This document shows, one piece after another, positions 36,017 through 44,387 of a stretch of 64,000 bases of DNA. The DNA comes from Paenibacillus sp. G2S3. Lineage in GTDB: Bacteria > Bacillota > Bacilli > Paenibacillales > Paenibacillaceae. The notes under the pieces were generated by a model. That model did no database searches. It saw only the letters and a program-made list of their open reading frames with translations, and was not told the origin of the DNA. The position numbers and the translations under genes are program-made. Location of the stretch: assembly GCF_030123105.1 (NCBI RefSeq), contig NZ_CP126095.1:1922001-1986000 (forward strand). The letters run 5' to 3'. Position 1 is the stretch's first letter; each line of letters starts with the position of its first letter.

Positions 36017-36850
36017 ATGAGATCGAGCGGTATTCTTCTTATTTTTATAGCGCTTATAGTAACCGGTTGCTTTTATCAGCTATCCAATGGAAAAGACAAA
36101 TTCACTACTACCATTAATGAACAAGAAGATGTGATAAACAGCCATGGAATGATTGTTAAGAATCTTAAGAAGCTGGATGCTTTTATCCAAAATAAAAAGG
36201 GTACCCAGCGTGTGGTTCATTACACAATTGAAGGTGATCCGATCTTTAATGACTTGAAATACACTGACCAAGGAATTGAAATGCGGCATGATAATTCAGA
36301 AGATACGTTTGGTAGTCCCCAAATAACCATATACACTTGTCAGAACCTTGTTAGAAACGAAACGGATAAACTTCTGTCGTATACCTTAACGGGGTGTGCG
36401 GGTGAACAAGCAAAGATTGAGCTGCTCCAGATCCCTTTTGACGTAACGAAACAAGATAAGTTTGAGTTTGTTTTAAAGTATGGTGTGAACCAAAAGAACG
36501 AAATTAATACGATAGAGAAGAAGTTGGTCAAAGATCTCCAGAATGGGGAAGTAGTCGAGGTTAGCGATTTTGAGCTTTCTGAACAGGAACGAGGACAAAT
36601 CTATAAAGAAATGGTTCTAGCGAATTACTTAGATGAAAAAGAATTATCTACTGAGTGTAATCGAAAACCTGCTGTAAGTTACGATTTATCGGTTCAGATC
36701 AATAGTGGTGAGCGTCATTATCAGTGGACGGAATGCCAGAATACTGAGGATGACGGTCAGATGACTGAACTAGCCCAAGCGATCATTACAATCGTGCAGG
36801 CCGGAAGCATTTATAAGCAACTGCCTGAGGTTAAGGGGTATTACGAATAA
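36017..36850 (+). CDS. DUF4362-type lipoprotein
   Basis: 277 residues. A short signal peptide ends in the lipobox IVTGC (about residues 14-18), so it is membrane-anchored outside the cell. Residues ~38-125 match the DUF4362 pattern: EDVINSHGMIVKNLKKLDAF, then VHYTIEGDPIFNDLKYT and ITIYTC. Residues ~165-277 may form a second, related beta-rich domain with two cysteines. The function of this domain family is unknown. ATG 36017 has AAGGAGG upstream. It stands alone between the kinase terminator and a structured repeat, with no evident partner. Confidence 0.82.
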   Translation: MRSSGILLIFIALIVTGCFYQLSNGKDKFTTTINEQEDVINSHGMIVKNLKKLDAFIQNKKGTQRVVHYTIEGDPIFNDLKYTDQGIEMRHDNSEDTFGSPQITIYTCQNLVRNETDKLLSYTLTGCAGEQAKIELLQIPFDVTKQDKFEFVLKYGVNQKNEINTIEKKLVKDLQNGEVVEVSDFELSEQERGQIYKEMVLANYLDEKELSTECNRKPAVSYDLSVQINSGERHYQWTECQNTEDDGQMTELAQAIITIVQAGSIYKQLPEVKGYYE

Positions 36851-36894
36851 TTACACTATATAAATTGAATTTTGAAACTTTGGAAAAGGGAACG

Positions 36895-37036
36895 GAGTGA
36901 CGGAGGGGAATTTTGGAACTGTAGGAGCGATAGCGTCCGCCTTTGTCACTGGATTTCAACCGCTATAAGCGGTACAAATCAAGAAATCTGGTGACAACAG
37001 CGGCTGGAAGTCCAAACATTCACCGCAGTTGCGACT
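36895..37036 (+). repeat. Structured ~140-nt intergenic element, copy A
   Basis: Five nested helices can be drawn. (1) GTGAC 36897-36901 pairs with GTTGC 37029-37033, partly by wobble. (2) 36905-36920 pairs with 37009-37024. (3) GGA/TCC hairpin at 36924-36938. (4) GTCACTGGATTTC 36945-36957 pairs with GAAATCTGGTGAC 36983-36995. (5) ACCGCT/AGCGGT at 36959-36973. Copy B at 48561-48700 on the minus strand has the same helices with different bases. The element lies between the lipoprotein gene and the two-component genes, in their orientation. Confidence 0.85.
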
Positions 37037-37093
37037 GATCTTTAACTATATTCAGCATTCATATTTATTCTCAAATCATTGGAGGCAGTATTC

Positions 37094-37807
37094 ATGCACC
37101 GTATATTATTAATTGAAGATGACGAAGCGATTAGTGAAATGGTTAGGTCCTATTTAGTAAAAGAGGGCTATGAAGTGGAAACGGCGTTTGATGGTGAAGT
37201 AGCGGAAAGAACATTCCGTACTAGCAATTCTTTTGATCTTGTATTATTAGATCTCATGCTGCCCAAGCGTAGCGGTACTGATATTCTCCAGACGATCCGT
37301 GCGACAAGTCTAGTTCCGGTGTTGATCATGTCGGCCAAAGACAGCGATGTGGATAAAGCGCTTGGACTTGGCTTTGGGGCGGATGATTATATTACCAAGC
37401 CTTTTTCAATGATCGAATTAGCTGCTAGAGTGAAGGCTGCGATTCGACGAGCGGGTTATGCTACTCCCCCAATCCAAGCAGAGGCTCCCATTCCTGTGAA
37501 GCAAATGATTTCCATTGGTAGACTGACTGTGGATTTGGATAATTTCTCTGCGCTAAAGAACGGGGAAGAAGTGAAGCTAACGTCCAAGGAATTTCATATT
37601 CTAAAATTGTTCGTCACGCATCCAGGCAGAGTCTTCACCAAAGCGCAGATTTATGCAAGCGTGTGGGCAGATGATTATTTTGGGGATGAGAACGTTATTA
37701 ATGTACATATGAGAAGATTACGCGAAAAAATAGAAGATGACCCCTCGCATCCAGAGTACATCAAGACGTTATGGGGGATCGGGTATAAGCTGGGAGAGCA
37801 GCTGTAA
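37094..37807 (+). CDS. Response regulator, OmpR/PhoB family
   Basis: 237 residues from ATG 37094 (MHRILLIEDD), with GGAGG about eight bases upstream. The receiver has E8/D9/D10 and phospho-acceptor D53 in LLDLMLP, plus KPFSM. The C-terminal winged helix is seen in KEFHILKLFVTHPGRVFTK and VHMRRLREKIEDDP. The kinase gene starts inside its stop codon (TAATG). A BcrA-type ABC exporter follows the pair, an arrangement typical of antibiotic- or peptide-sensing modules that induce their own efflux. Confidence 0.95.
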   Translation: MHRILLIEDDEAISEMVRSYLVKEGYEVETAFDGEVAERTFRTSNSFDLVLLDLMLPKRSGTDILQTIRATSLVPVLIMSAKDSDVDKALGLGFGADDYITKPFSMIELAARVKAAIRRAGYATPPIQAEAPIPVKQMISIGRLTVDLDNFSALKNGEEVKLTSKEFHILKLFVTHPGRVFTKAQIYASVWADDYFGDENVINVHMRRLREKIEDDPSHPEYIKTLWGIGYKLGEQL

Positions 37808-38742
37808 TGAGTATGGCGCTTAGCGTGGTTATTGTACTCCTGCTCGTCGTCGTTGGATGGCAATATCAGCATTCGCGTAAAGCTTCTAGAGACCTGAAAT
37901 ATATTCATGACAAGCTAAGTAGCATCATGGCCGAAGGATCACACGAAAGATTGCTGTTATTTAGTAGTAATGTAGAGCTGCAAAGCGTGCTGATTGATCT
38001 AAATCGGCTGCTCGACGTTAACCATAAAGGAAGCATTGAGCGCGTGAAGCTGGAGAAGTCCATGCGTAATATGCTGTCAAACATTTCCCACGATCTAAAG
38101 ACTCCGCTAACGGTAGTACTCGGTTATATTGAAACGATTCAGCAGGATGAGCAGATGCCAGCCGAGGAACGGGAACGCATGATGAATACGATTCACCAAA
38201 AAGCGAACGAAGTGATCCATCTGATGAACAAGTTCTTTGACTTGGCCAAGCTCGAATCAGGGGATCGGGAAATCAATCTTACACGTGTTGAGGCAGGCGA
38301 AGTATGCAGACGTAATATCCTTTCCTTCTATGATATCCTTAGCGCCAAGGGCAGTGAGGTAGAAATAGAAATCCCTGATGAATCACTTTACTTCATGGGG
38401 AACGAAGAGGCGCTTGACCGGATTTTGTCCAATTTGTTATCGAATGCGATTGCTTATGGGGATGCCGGAGGCGTATTAGGCTTGAAACTCTATAGTGATA
38501 AGAACAAAGTATACATAGATGTTTGGGATCGTGGAAAAGGCATTAGTGAAGCTCACCAGGATAAAGTATTCGAACGGCTCTATACACTGGAGGATTCGAG
38601 AAACCGATCATATCAAGGGAGCGGTCTAGGTCTAACCATTACCAAAAGATTAACAGAGCAGATGAATGGAACCATTACACTGGCTAGTCAACCGTTTGTG
38701 AGAACGGTTTTTACCCTTTCTTTTCGCAGATTAAGCTTCTAA
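37807..38742 (+). CDS. Sensor histidine kinase, small (HisKA) type
   Basis: 311 residues. There is one membrane helix at about residues 4-19 and no extracytoplasmic domain to speak of. The dimerisation box NISHDLKTPLTVVLGYIE has H95; the ATPase domain shows NLLSNAIAYG (N-box), DRGKGI and GSGLGLTI. The single-helix layout resembles peptide-antibiotic sensing kinases that work with the adjacent transporter. Start ATG 37807 overlaps the regulator stop. Confidence 0.93.
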   Translation: MSMALSVVIVLLLVVVGWQYQHSRKASRDLKYIHDKLSSIMAEGSHERLLLFSSNVELQSVLIDLNRLLDVNHKGSIERVKLEKSMRNMLSNISHDLKTPLTVVLGYIETIQQDEQMPAEERERMMNTIHQKANEVIHLMNKFFDLAKLESGDREINLTRVEAGEVCRRNILSFYDILSAKGSEVEIEIPDESLYFMGNEEALDRILSNLLSNAIAYGDAGGVLGLKLYSDKNKVYIDVWDRGKGISEAHQDKVFERLYTLEDSRNRSYQGSGLGLTITKRLTEQMNGTITLASQPFVRTVFTLSFRRLSF

Positions 38743-38859
38743 GGAGTGAAATTGTGCGCAGCTTAAGATTTTTGTAAGAATCGAGTAATAAAAAAGAAAA
38801 TTCTGCTGTGTACAATAAGAACTAAGGAAGACGAGACGAAAACAAAGGGGAGCGCGGAA

Positions 38860-39780
38860 ATGACTACGATACTTCGAACAAGAAATTTAACGAAAACCTA
38901 CCAAGGCAAAGAAGCCGTTAGCAATGTGAATATGAATATTAAACAAGGTGAAATTTATGGCTTTCTCGGACCGAACGGTGCCGGCAAAACAACGGTCATG
39001 AAAATGATCACAAACCTTGTTAAACCTACGAGTGGTGAAATTGAGTTTTTTAATGAAAAAATGACAAATCATTCTTATGAAATGCTCAAACGGATGGGCT
39101 GCATCATTGAATATCCAGTGTTCTATGATAAGCTGACAGCCAAAGAAAACCTGATCCTGCATGGAGAGTACATGGGCTATTATGATCCGCAAGCGATTGG
39201 AGAAGCGCTGGAGCTGGTAAAGCTTACGGGTATCGATAAAAAGCCGGTGAAGCAATTTTCGCTTGGGATGAAGCAGCGTTTGGGTATTGCCAGAGCCTTC
39301 ATGACAAAACCTGAGCTACTTATTCTGGATGAGCCAATTAATGGACTAGACCCTGTGGGAATCAAAGAGATGCGTGAAGTGTTTCGGATGCTTAGCCGTG
39401 AATATGGGATGACGTTACTTGTATCTAGTCATATTCTGGGAGAAATTGAACAGATCGCTGATACTATCGGTGTGATCCGGCAGGGTGCTCTGGTAGAAGA
39501 AGTGGCGATGGATTCCATTCGCGGTCAAAATACAGAATATATCGAAGTGGTTACAAATGAGATTAACAAAGCAGTGTACGTGTTGGAGCATAAGCTTGGC
39601 CTCAATAATTTCAAAGTGCTTGATCATATTATACTAAGAATATATGACGGTGGAATCTCACAACGTGATCTGAATAAGGCGTTAGTGTTAGCAGATGTGG
39701 AGATTGAAAGCATCAGCAAGAAACAACATACGCTGGAAGATTATTTTTTACAATTGATTGGGGGTGAGGGCGTTGCTTAA
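38860..39780 (+). CDS. ABC transporter ATPase, BcrA (bacitracin/lantibiotic export) type
   Basis: 306 residues. Walker A GPNGAGKT (37-44), Q-loop region, signature FSLGMKQRLGIARA, Walker B LLILDEPINGLDP and the switch His in SSHILGEIEQIA are all intact. It powers an ABC-2 type exporter with the next gene, whose start lies inside this gene's end. Sequence style matches bacitracin or lantibiotic resistance ATPases. ATG 38860 has GGGGAGCG upstream. A 117-base gap separates it from the kinase gene, so it may have its own promoter driven by the regulator. Confidence 0.94.
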   Translation: MTTILRTRNLTKTYQGKEAVSNVNMNIKQGEIYGFLGPNGAGKTTVMKMITNLVKPTSGEIEFFNEKMTNHSYEMLKRMGCIIEYPVFYDKLTAKENLILHGEYMGYYDPQAIGEALELVKLTGIDKKPVKQFSLGMKQRLGIARAFMTKPELLILDEPINGLDPVGIKEMREVFRMLSREYGMTLLVSSHILGEIEQIADTIGVIRQGALVEEVAMDSIRGQNTEYIEVVTNEINKAVYVLEHKLGLNNFKVLDHIILRIYDGGISQRDLNKALVLADVEIESISKKQHTLEDYFLQLIGGEGVA

Positions 39781-40465
39781 ATTAATATCTTTGGAGATTC
39801 GGAAGAATAAGCTAAAAACTCTTCTTACAGGTGCAACAATCGTCAATCTTGCTATTGTTGGGTTTATGATTATGGTTTTATTCGTTGATAGAAATGAGGG
39901 TGAACCGTCGTTCGCTTCTTATGCAGATATGTTTGAGGGTGTGTTCGTTTTTGTGAAGGCTGCTTATATTATTTTCGCTTCCGTTATTATTAGCAAGCTG
40001 GTGATTGATGAGTATAAGAACAACACCATTACGCTTCTCTTCATGTATCCTATCTCACGTAAAAAGCTAATGACTGCAAAAATATTGATAGTGTTCGCCT
40101 TCACATTTGTTGCCATCATCGTGTCAGACATTGTAGTTGGCGCTATCCTAATAGGATTCAATTCTTTTGTAGGGCTTATTCCAGGTGAATTAACCCTTCC
40201 TATGCTCACTACAGAGCTGATTAAGTTAGGACCAAACGCATTTTATGCAGCGGGAATCGCTCTAATTCCATTGTACTTTGGGATGAAGAAAAAATCAGTC
40301 CCAGCTACCATCGTCTCTGCTGTATTGGTTACTTCCTTGATTTCTGGTGGATTTGATCAAGCGCGTTTAGGTAATTTAGCGGCGGTGTCGATCTCGCTTG
40401 GCTTGCTAGGAGCAGGTATTGCCTATATGGCGATTCGCAATATTGACCATAAAGATATAGCCTAA
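39773..40465 (+). CDS. ABC-2 type membrane permease partner of the BcrA-like ATPase
   Basis: 230 residues from TTG 39773, which has GGGGTGAGG just upstream and overlaps the ATPase stop; other in-frame starts at 39758 or 39764 sit inside that ribosome site. Six hydrophobic segments are visible, with IDEYKNNTITLLFMYPISRK as the conserved cytoplasmic loop of this family. It forms the exporter channel. An imperfect inverted repeat (ATCCCTCTT / AAAGGGGGAT, about 40475-40541) follows and may end transcription. Confidence 0.9.
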   Translation: MLKLISLEIRKNKLKTLLTGATIVNLAIVGFMIMVLFVDRNEGEPSFASYADMFEGVFVFVKAAYIIFASVIISKLVIDEYKNNTITLLFMYPISRKKLMTAKILIVFAFTFVAIIVSDIVVGAILIGFNSFVGLIPGELTLPMLTTELIKLGPNAFYAAGIALIPLYFGMKKKSVPATIVSAVLVTSLISGGFDQARLGNLAAVSISLGLLGAGIAYMAIRNIDHKDIA

Positions 40466-40671
40466 GATATTTACAGAAATCCCTCTTAAGAATCTCAGTG
40501 CGATGTGTAAGTCATCGTGGCTGGACTCTAAAGGGGGATTTGGTGTTTATCTGGGATCAATTAAGGTGAATTTGATATAATGGTCGAAATAGAAGAATTT
40601 AAAATTTGAGATGATTTCCGCTCGTTTTAGGGTAATGATAATGGATGAGAGAGCCTGAGGTGAAATGAATT

Positions 40672-42312
40672 GTGGATAAAGACTGGACATCCATACTAAC
40701 ACGATTGCTTTCGGAAGAGAGCGCTTATAAATCGTTATATGACCATCATCCTAATTTGGTATTTGTTTTGGATCGGCAAGGTCGCTGCTTAGGAACTAAT
40801 CGCACGTTCTATCTAGATTCCAGTGCAGAAGCATCGTTTCAAGATATAGGTCTGACATCACTTAAAAAAACCTACTTTGTTGATGTAGCTAACTTTGAGG
40901 CTGCCCTGCAAGGAAATCCGTCTAGCTTTGAGTTGCAAGATCTGAACGATCCCAAAGCGGATGCCGTGAGAGGTAACTTTATTCCTATAACGATAGATAA
41001 GGAAATTGTCGGGGTATTCGCGATCATTCAAGTAGATTACGGCAACTATCATATTTATTCGGAAGGGTTACAGGACTGGCTAAACGCATTAGCGGATTCT
41101 TTTCATGCTAAATTATCGGATAAGGTAGAACTGGAGACAAACTTCAAGCCTGCTTTAGCTACTGAAGTCGAGAATAAGAGAGCGAGCCTGATTCTGAACT
41201 CCGTCTCAGCTGGAATATTCGTACTAGATAATATGGGGCGAACGCTCTTTATTAACCGTGAGGGTGCGGATATGTTAGGCTACCAGCCTACAGAACTGGT
41301 GGGTCTGAAGCTAATGGAATATATTCATCAAATCCAAGGTGATGGCTCACGTTATTCAACTCCTGATTGTCAGATTAGTCTTACGATTGCAGATGGAATT
41401 ATCCGCAGGAAAGACGATGAGATCTTCTGGCGTAAGGATGGAACCAGCTTTTTTGCGAATTATCGGGTGTCGCCTCTTATGGATGAAGGGATGATCGCAG
41501 GTGCAGTTATTGCTTTTAGCGATATCACGAATGCGAAAGAAATCATTCGCGCTAAAGAATCTGCAGAGCAGGCGGCGCAGGCCAAATCTGATTTCTTGGC
41601 AATGATGAGTCATGAAATTCGGACACCAATGAATGGAATGATTGGGATGTCAGACCTTTTACTTGAAACAGATCTTGGAGAAGAACAACGAGGTTATGTT
41701 GAGATTTTACGAAGCAGTAGTTACACGCTATTACAGATCTTGAATGACATTCTTGATTTCAGTAAGATGGAAGTGGGTAAAATGCCACTGCAATCCGAAT
41801 CATTTGATCTTCGAGAGATGATATCGGACATCATTGATTTATTTACGCCTAAAGCCGAAGAGAAGAAGCTGGCCTTGCGGTGGTGGGCGGACACGAGTGT
41901 TCCAACAACGTTACTGGCCGATCCGATCCGTTTGCGACAGGTTATTGTCAATCTGGTAGGTAATGCACTGAAATTCACAGAACATGGAAGCGTCACGCTA
42001 TCGGTTAAGAACATCCCACTTTCGGATTCAAAAGAATATTTATTGGAATTTTCTGTACGCGATACAGGTGTTGGGATTGCCGATAATAAACTCAATTTAT
42101 TATTTCAATCCTTCTCACAGCTGCACCCGACCATCAACCGTAAATATGGCGGTACTGGATTGGGACTCGCTATTTGTAAGCAGCTTGTTGAGCTAATGGG
42201 TGGGACCATCTTTGTAGAAAGCGAAGAGAATAAAGGTTCAACGTTCCGGTTTATGCTACCCTTCATAAATGAAGGGACGGAGTTAAATTCAACTTTCAAT
42301 CAGGAGGGGTAA
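40672..42312 (+). CDS. Cytoplasmic PAS-domain sensor histidine kinase (orphan)
   Basis: 546 residues from GTG 40672, with GAGGTG about ten bases before it. No membrane helix is evident. An N-terminal PAS-like domain (LVFVLDRQGRCLGTNRTFYL) is followed by a clear PAS at ~165-290 (SAGIFVLDNMGRTLFINREG), then HisKA with H314 in MMSHEIRTPMNG. The ATPase domain has NLVGNALKFTEHG, RDTGVGI and GTGLGLAI. It resembles the kinase half of hybrid sensors but has no receiver domain, and no regulator gene is adjacent. The signal is unknown; PAS domains bind small ligands or cofactors. Confidence 0.93.
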   Translation: MDKDWTSILTRLLSEESAYKSLYDHHPNLVFVLDRQGRCLGTNRTFYLDSSAEASFQDIGLTSLKKTYFVDVANFEAALQGNPSSFELQDLNDPKADAVRGNFIPITIDKEIVGVFAIIQVDYGNYHIYSEGLQDWLNALADSFHAKLSDKVELETNFKPALATEVENKRASLILNSVSAGIFVLDNMGRTLFINREGADMLGYQPTELVGLKLMEYIHQIQGDGSRYSTPDCQISLTIADGIIRRKDDEIFWRKDGTSFFANYRVSPLMDEGMIAGAVIAFSDITNAKEIIRAKESAEQAAQAKSDFLAMMSHEIRTPMNGMIGMSDLLLETDLGEEQRGYVEILRSSSYTLLQILNDILDFSKMEVGKMPLQSESFDLREMISDIIDLFTPKAEEKKLALRWWADTSVPTTLLADPIRLRQVIVNLVGNALKFTEHGSVTLSVKNIPLSDSKEYLLEFSVRDTGVGIADNKLNLLFQSFSQLHPTINRKYGGTGLGLAICKQLVELMGGTIFVESEENKGSTFRFMLPFINEGTELNSTFNQEG

Positions 42313-42367
42313 ACACACAAATCTCCGGTCGATTGACTTACGAAGCAATGGCCGGAGATTTGTGTGT
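42313..42367. terminator. Long hairpin between convergent kinase and DegV genes
   Basis: A perfect 16-bp stem ACACACAAATCTCCGG / CCGGAGATTTGTGTGT with a 23-base loop, starting at the kinase stop and ending a few bases before the DegV stop. T runs are weak on both sides, so termination efficiency is uncertain. Confidence 0.7.
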
Positions 42368-42372
42368 GAGTA

Positions 42373-43224
42373 TTAATCTTGAAGCATATACATGAGACCT
42401 ACAGTATGTGGACCACAATGACTTCCAATAACACAACCTGCGTTGAGGATAGCTATTTCATTAACTTGAGTCTTTTCACGTAGAGCTGCTTCTAGGTATA
42501 ATGCATCTTCTTCCGCCAAGGTATGGACAACGATGAGCAGCTCGTTATCCATCCGATCGACGTTAACCAAGGCGTTCTGGAGCATTTGTTCTACGGCTTT
42601 TTCTTTTTTGCCACGGCTTTTGCTAATAGGGACGATGCTCCCATCCACCAGTTTTAGCACAGGGCGGATTTTGAGTAGACTACCGATGAAATTCTGCATA
42701 CCTGAACAGCGTCCACCCATATATAAGTAATCAAGCGTATCTACAACGAATTCTGTTTCTACAAGATTACGGCTGTGCTTCAGCATAGCTGCAATCTCAT
42801 TAGCACTGTGACCTTTTTCAGCGGCTCTGACAGCTTTCATAACGAGAAGAGCAATGCCTCCACATAAGGTCTGTGAATCAATAACCTGTACACGACCCTC
42901 AGGAAATTCTCCAGCAGCCAAAAGTGCATTCTGATATGTTGAGGATAATGATGAGGAGAGGCTGATATATACAATATCATTTCCACTGCTAATTACTGGA
43001 TGAAAAGCGGCGATAAAGTCAGCTGGCGAAGGCGCGGCCGTCTTTGGCAATACTCCGCTTGCTGCGACACGGCGATACACTTCTTCTGGTGTGATATCTT
43101 CACCATCTTTGTAGGTTCCTTCTTCAAACACTACGTAAAGGGGAACGATGCCGATATTAAAAGTATCCTTCCAGCCTTGAGGCAAATCGGAAGTGCTGTC
43201 TGAAAATATTTTTACAGTAGACAT
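42373..43224 (-). CDS. DegV family fatty-acid-binding protein
   Basis: 283 residues from ATG 43224 (MSTVKIF), with AAGGAG upstream; the longer frame to 43263 has no ribosome site. The family pattern is clear: IFSDSTSDLP at the N-terminus, PKTAAPSPADF, ISSSLSSTYQNA-like loop (YISLSSSLSSTYQNA) and GHSANEI. DegV proteins hold a fatty acid in a deep pocket; some act as FakB with fatty-acid kinase FakA. No fakA is adjacent. It is monocistronic between two hairpins. Confidence 0.93.
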   Translation of the reverse strand: MSTVKIFSDSTSDLPQGWKDTFNIGIVPLYVVFEEGTYKDGEDITPEEVYRRVAASGVLPKTAAPSPADFIAAFHPVISSGNDIVYISLSSSLSSTYQNALLAAGEFPEGRVQVIDSQTLCGGIALLVMKAVRAAEKGHSANEIAAMLKHSRNLVETEFVVDTLDYLYMGGRCSGMQNFIGSLLKIRPVLKLVDGSIVPISKSRGKKEKAVEQMLQNALVNVDRMDNELLIVVHTLAEEDALYLEAALREKTQVNEIAILNAGCVIGSHCGPHTVGLMYMLQD

Positions 43225-43379
43225 GAATTTCTCCTTCACCGATAATCGGACGACAATAGTCATTATTGAATCACATAATCTATTTATTATACCAAGATTA
43301 GGCCGATTCTCAAAATGAAATCGTAGAAATTCTGAAAGAAAGAAAGACTATCCGGAATTCCGAATAGTCTAAGTAAGCA

Positions 43380-44243
43380 TTAATTTTTTTTCATAACCGG
43401 TATCCAGATCTCGCAGCGATAATCCTCTGCATCAGGTCTTCCCGGAAGGTATAACTCAAACTCGGGTCCTCCTGTATGCTCATAGCCTGTTGCAGGGAAC
43501 CATTCCTGAAAGATCCGTGACCATGCTTGCTGAATAGCATTCGGCATTGGTCCTACTGAGGTGAACACAGCCCAACTCGCAGCTGGTATCGTTGTAGAAG
43601 GAAAGCCTTGAGTATCCGTCTCTGGAGAGGCTTCGACAGCAATCCAATAGGAGAAGGTTTCTTTTTCGTGATTGAAATCTTTACAAATACCAAGGATATC
43701 CTTATCAACACCGATCTCAATCAGCTTATCCGATGTACCATTTTCGTTAGCTTCAATCCACAGCTGGGGGATACGGCGTAAATTCTCCCCATCTTTCGTT
43801 GTCATTTCCTCTACTAGTCCGATAACATTAAAAGCGTCTCTTGTCTCAATTCTGTAGTCCATTTCTTTATCTCCCTTCAGTGATAGATGGAAGGAGAGTC
43901 TAGGGAAGGCTTTGAGCTGTACCCCTGACTCCCGCGCAGCAGAAGGAGTAATTCCATGTGCTTTGCGGAATGCTTTGGCAAACGACTCGGGAGAGTCATA
44001 TCCGTATTTTAATGAGACATCTAGTACCTTAACTTTAGAAATAGCGAGTTCCTGTGCAGCGAGAGTCAATCTGCGCTTACGGATATAGTCTTTCACTGAT
44101 ACTCCAGTAAGCATATAGAACATACGCTGGAAGTGAAAAGGGGAGGAGTAAGCCACCTTTGCTATATCTTCTATATTAAAGGCTTCCTCCATTTTACTCT
44201 CCATATAATCTAAAGCTTCTTTCATGCGGATAAGCCATTCCAA
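43380..44243 (-). CDS. AraC family regulator with GyrI-like ligand domain
   Basis: 287 residues from TTG 44243, giving MEWLIRMKEALDYMESKM, the usual first residues of this subfamily, nine bases after GGGAG; an ATG at 44252 abuts that ribosome site. The N-terminal ~110 residues are an AraC double helix-turn-helix (IEDIAKVAYSSPFHFQRMFY; GYDSPESFAKAFRKAHG). Residues ~130-287 form a GyrI/BmrR-type effector domain that binds hydrophobic ligands in relatives. No target gene is adjacent in the same orientation, so the regulated gene is unknown. Confidence 0.93.
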   Translation of the reverse strand: MEWLIRMKEALDYMESKMEEAFNIEDIAKVAYSSPFHFQRMFYMLTGVSVKDYIRKRRLTLAAQELAISKVKVLDVSLKYGYDSPESFAKAFRKAHGITPSAARESGVQLKAFPRLSFHLSLKGDKEMDYRIETRDAFNVIGLVEEMTTKDGENLRRIPQLWIEANENGTSDKLIEIGVDKDILGICKDFNHEKETFSYWIAVEASPETDTQGFPSTTIPAASWAVFTSVGPMPNAIQQAWSRIFQEWFPATGYEHTGGPEFELYLPGRPDAEDYRCEIWIPVMKKN

Positions 44244-44387
44244 GCCTGCCATCTCCCTTTGAGTTCATACTATCATGCCACCATTTGCAAATCCTGTTAT
44301 TCCTTGCTCTCTAATGACAGGTTGCTGGTGGATGAGTGATTTTAACAAAATCACCCTATATAGTATAACTCAGGATGGTAGAGAGAG

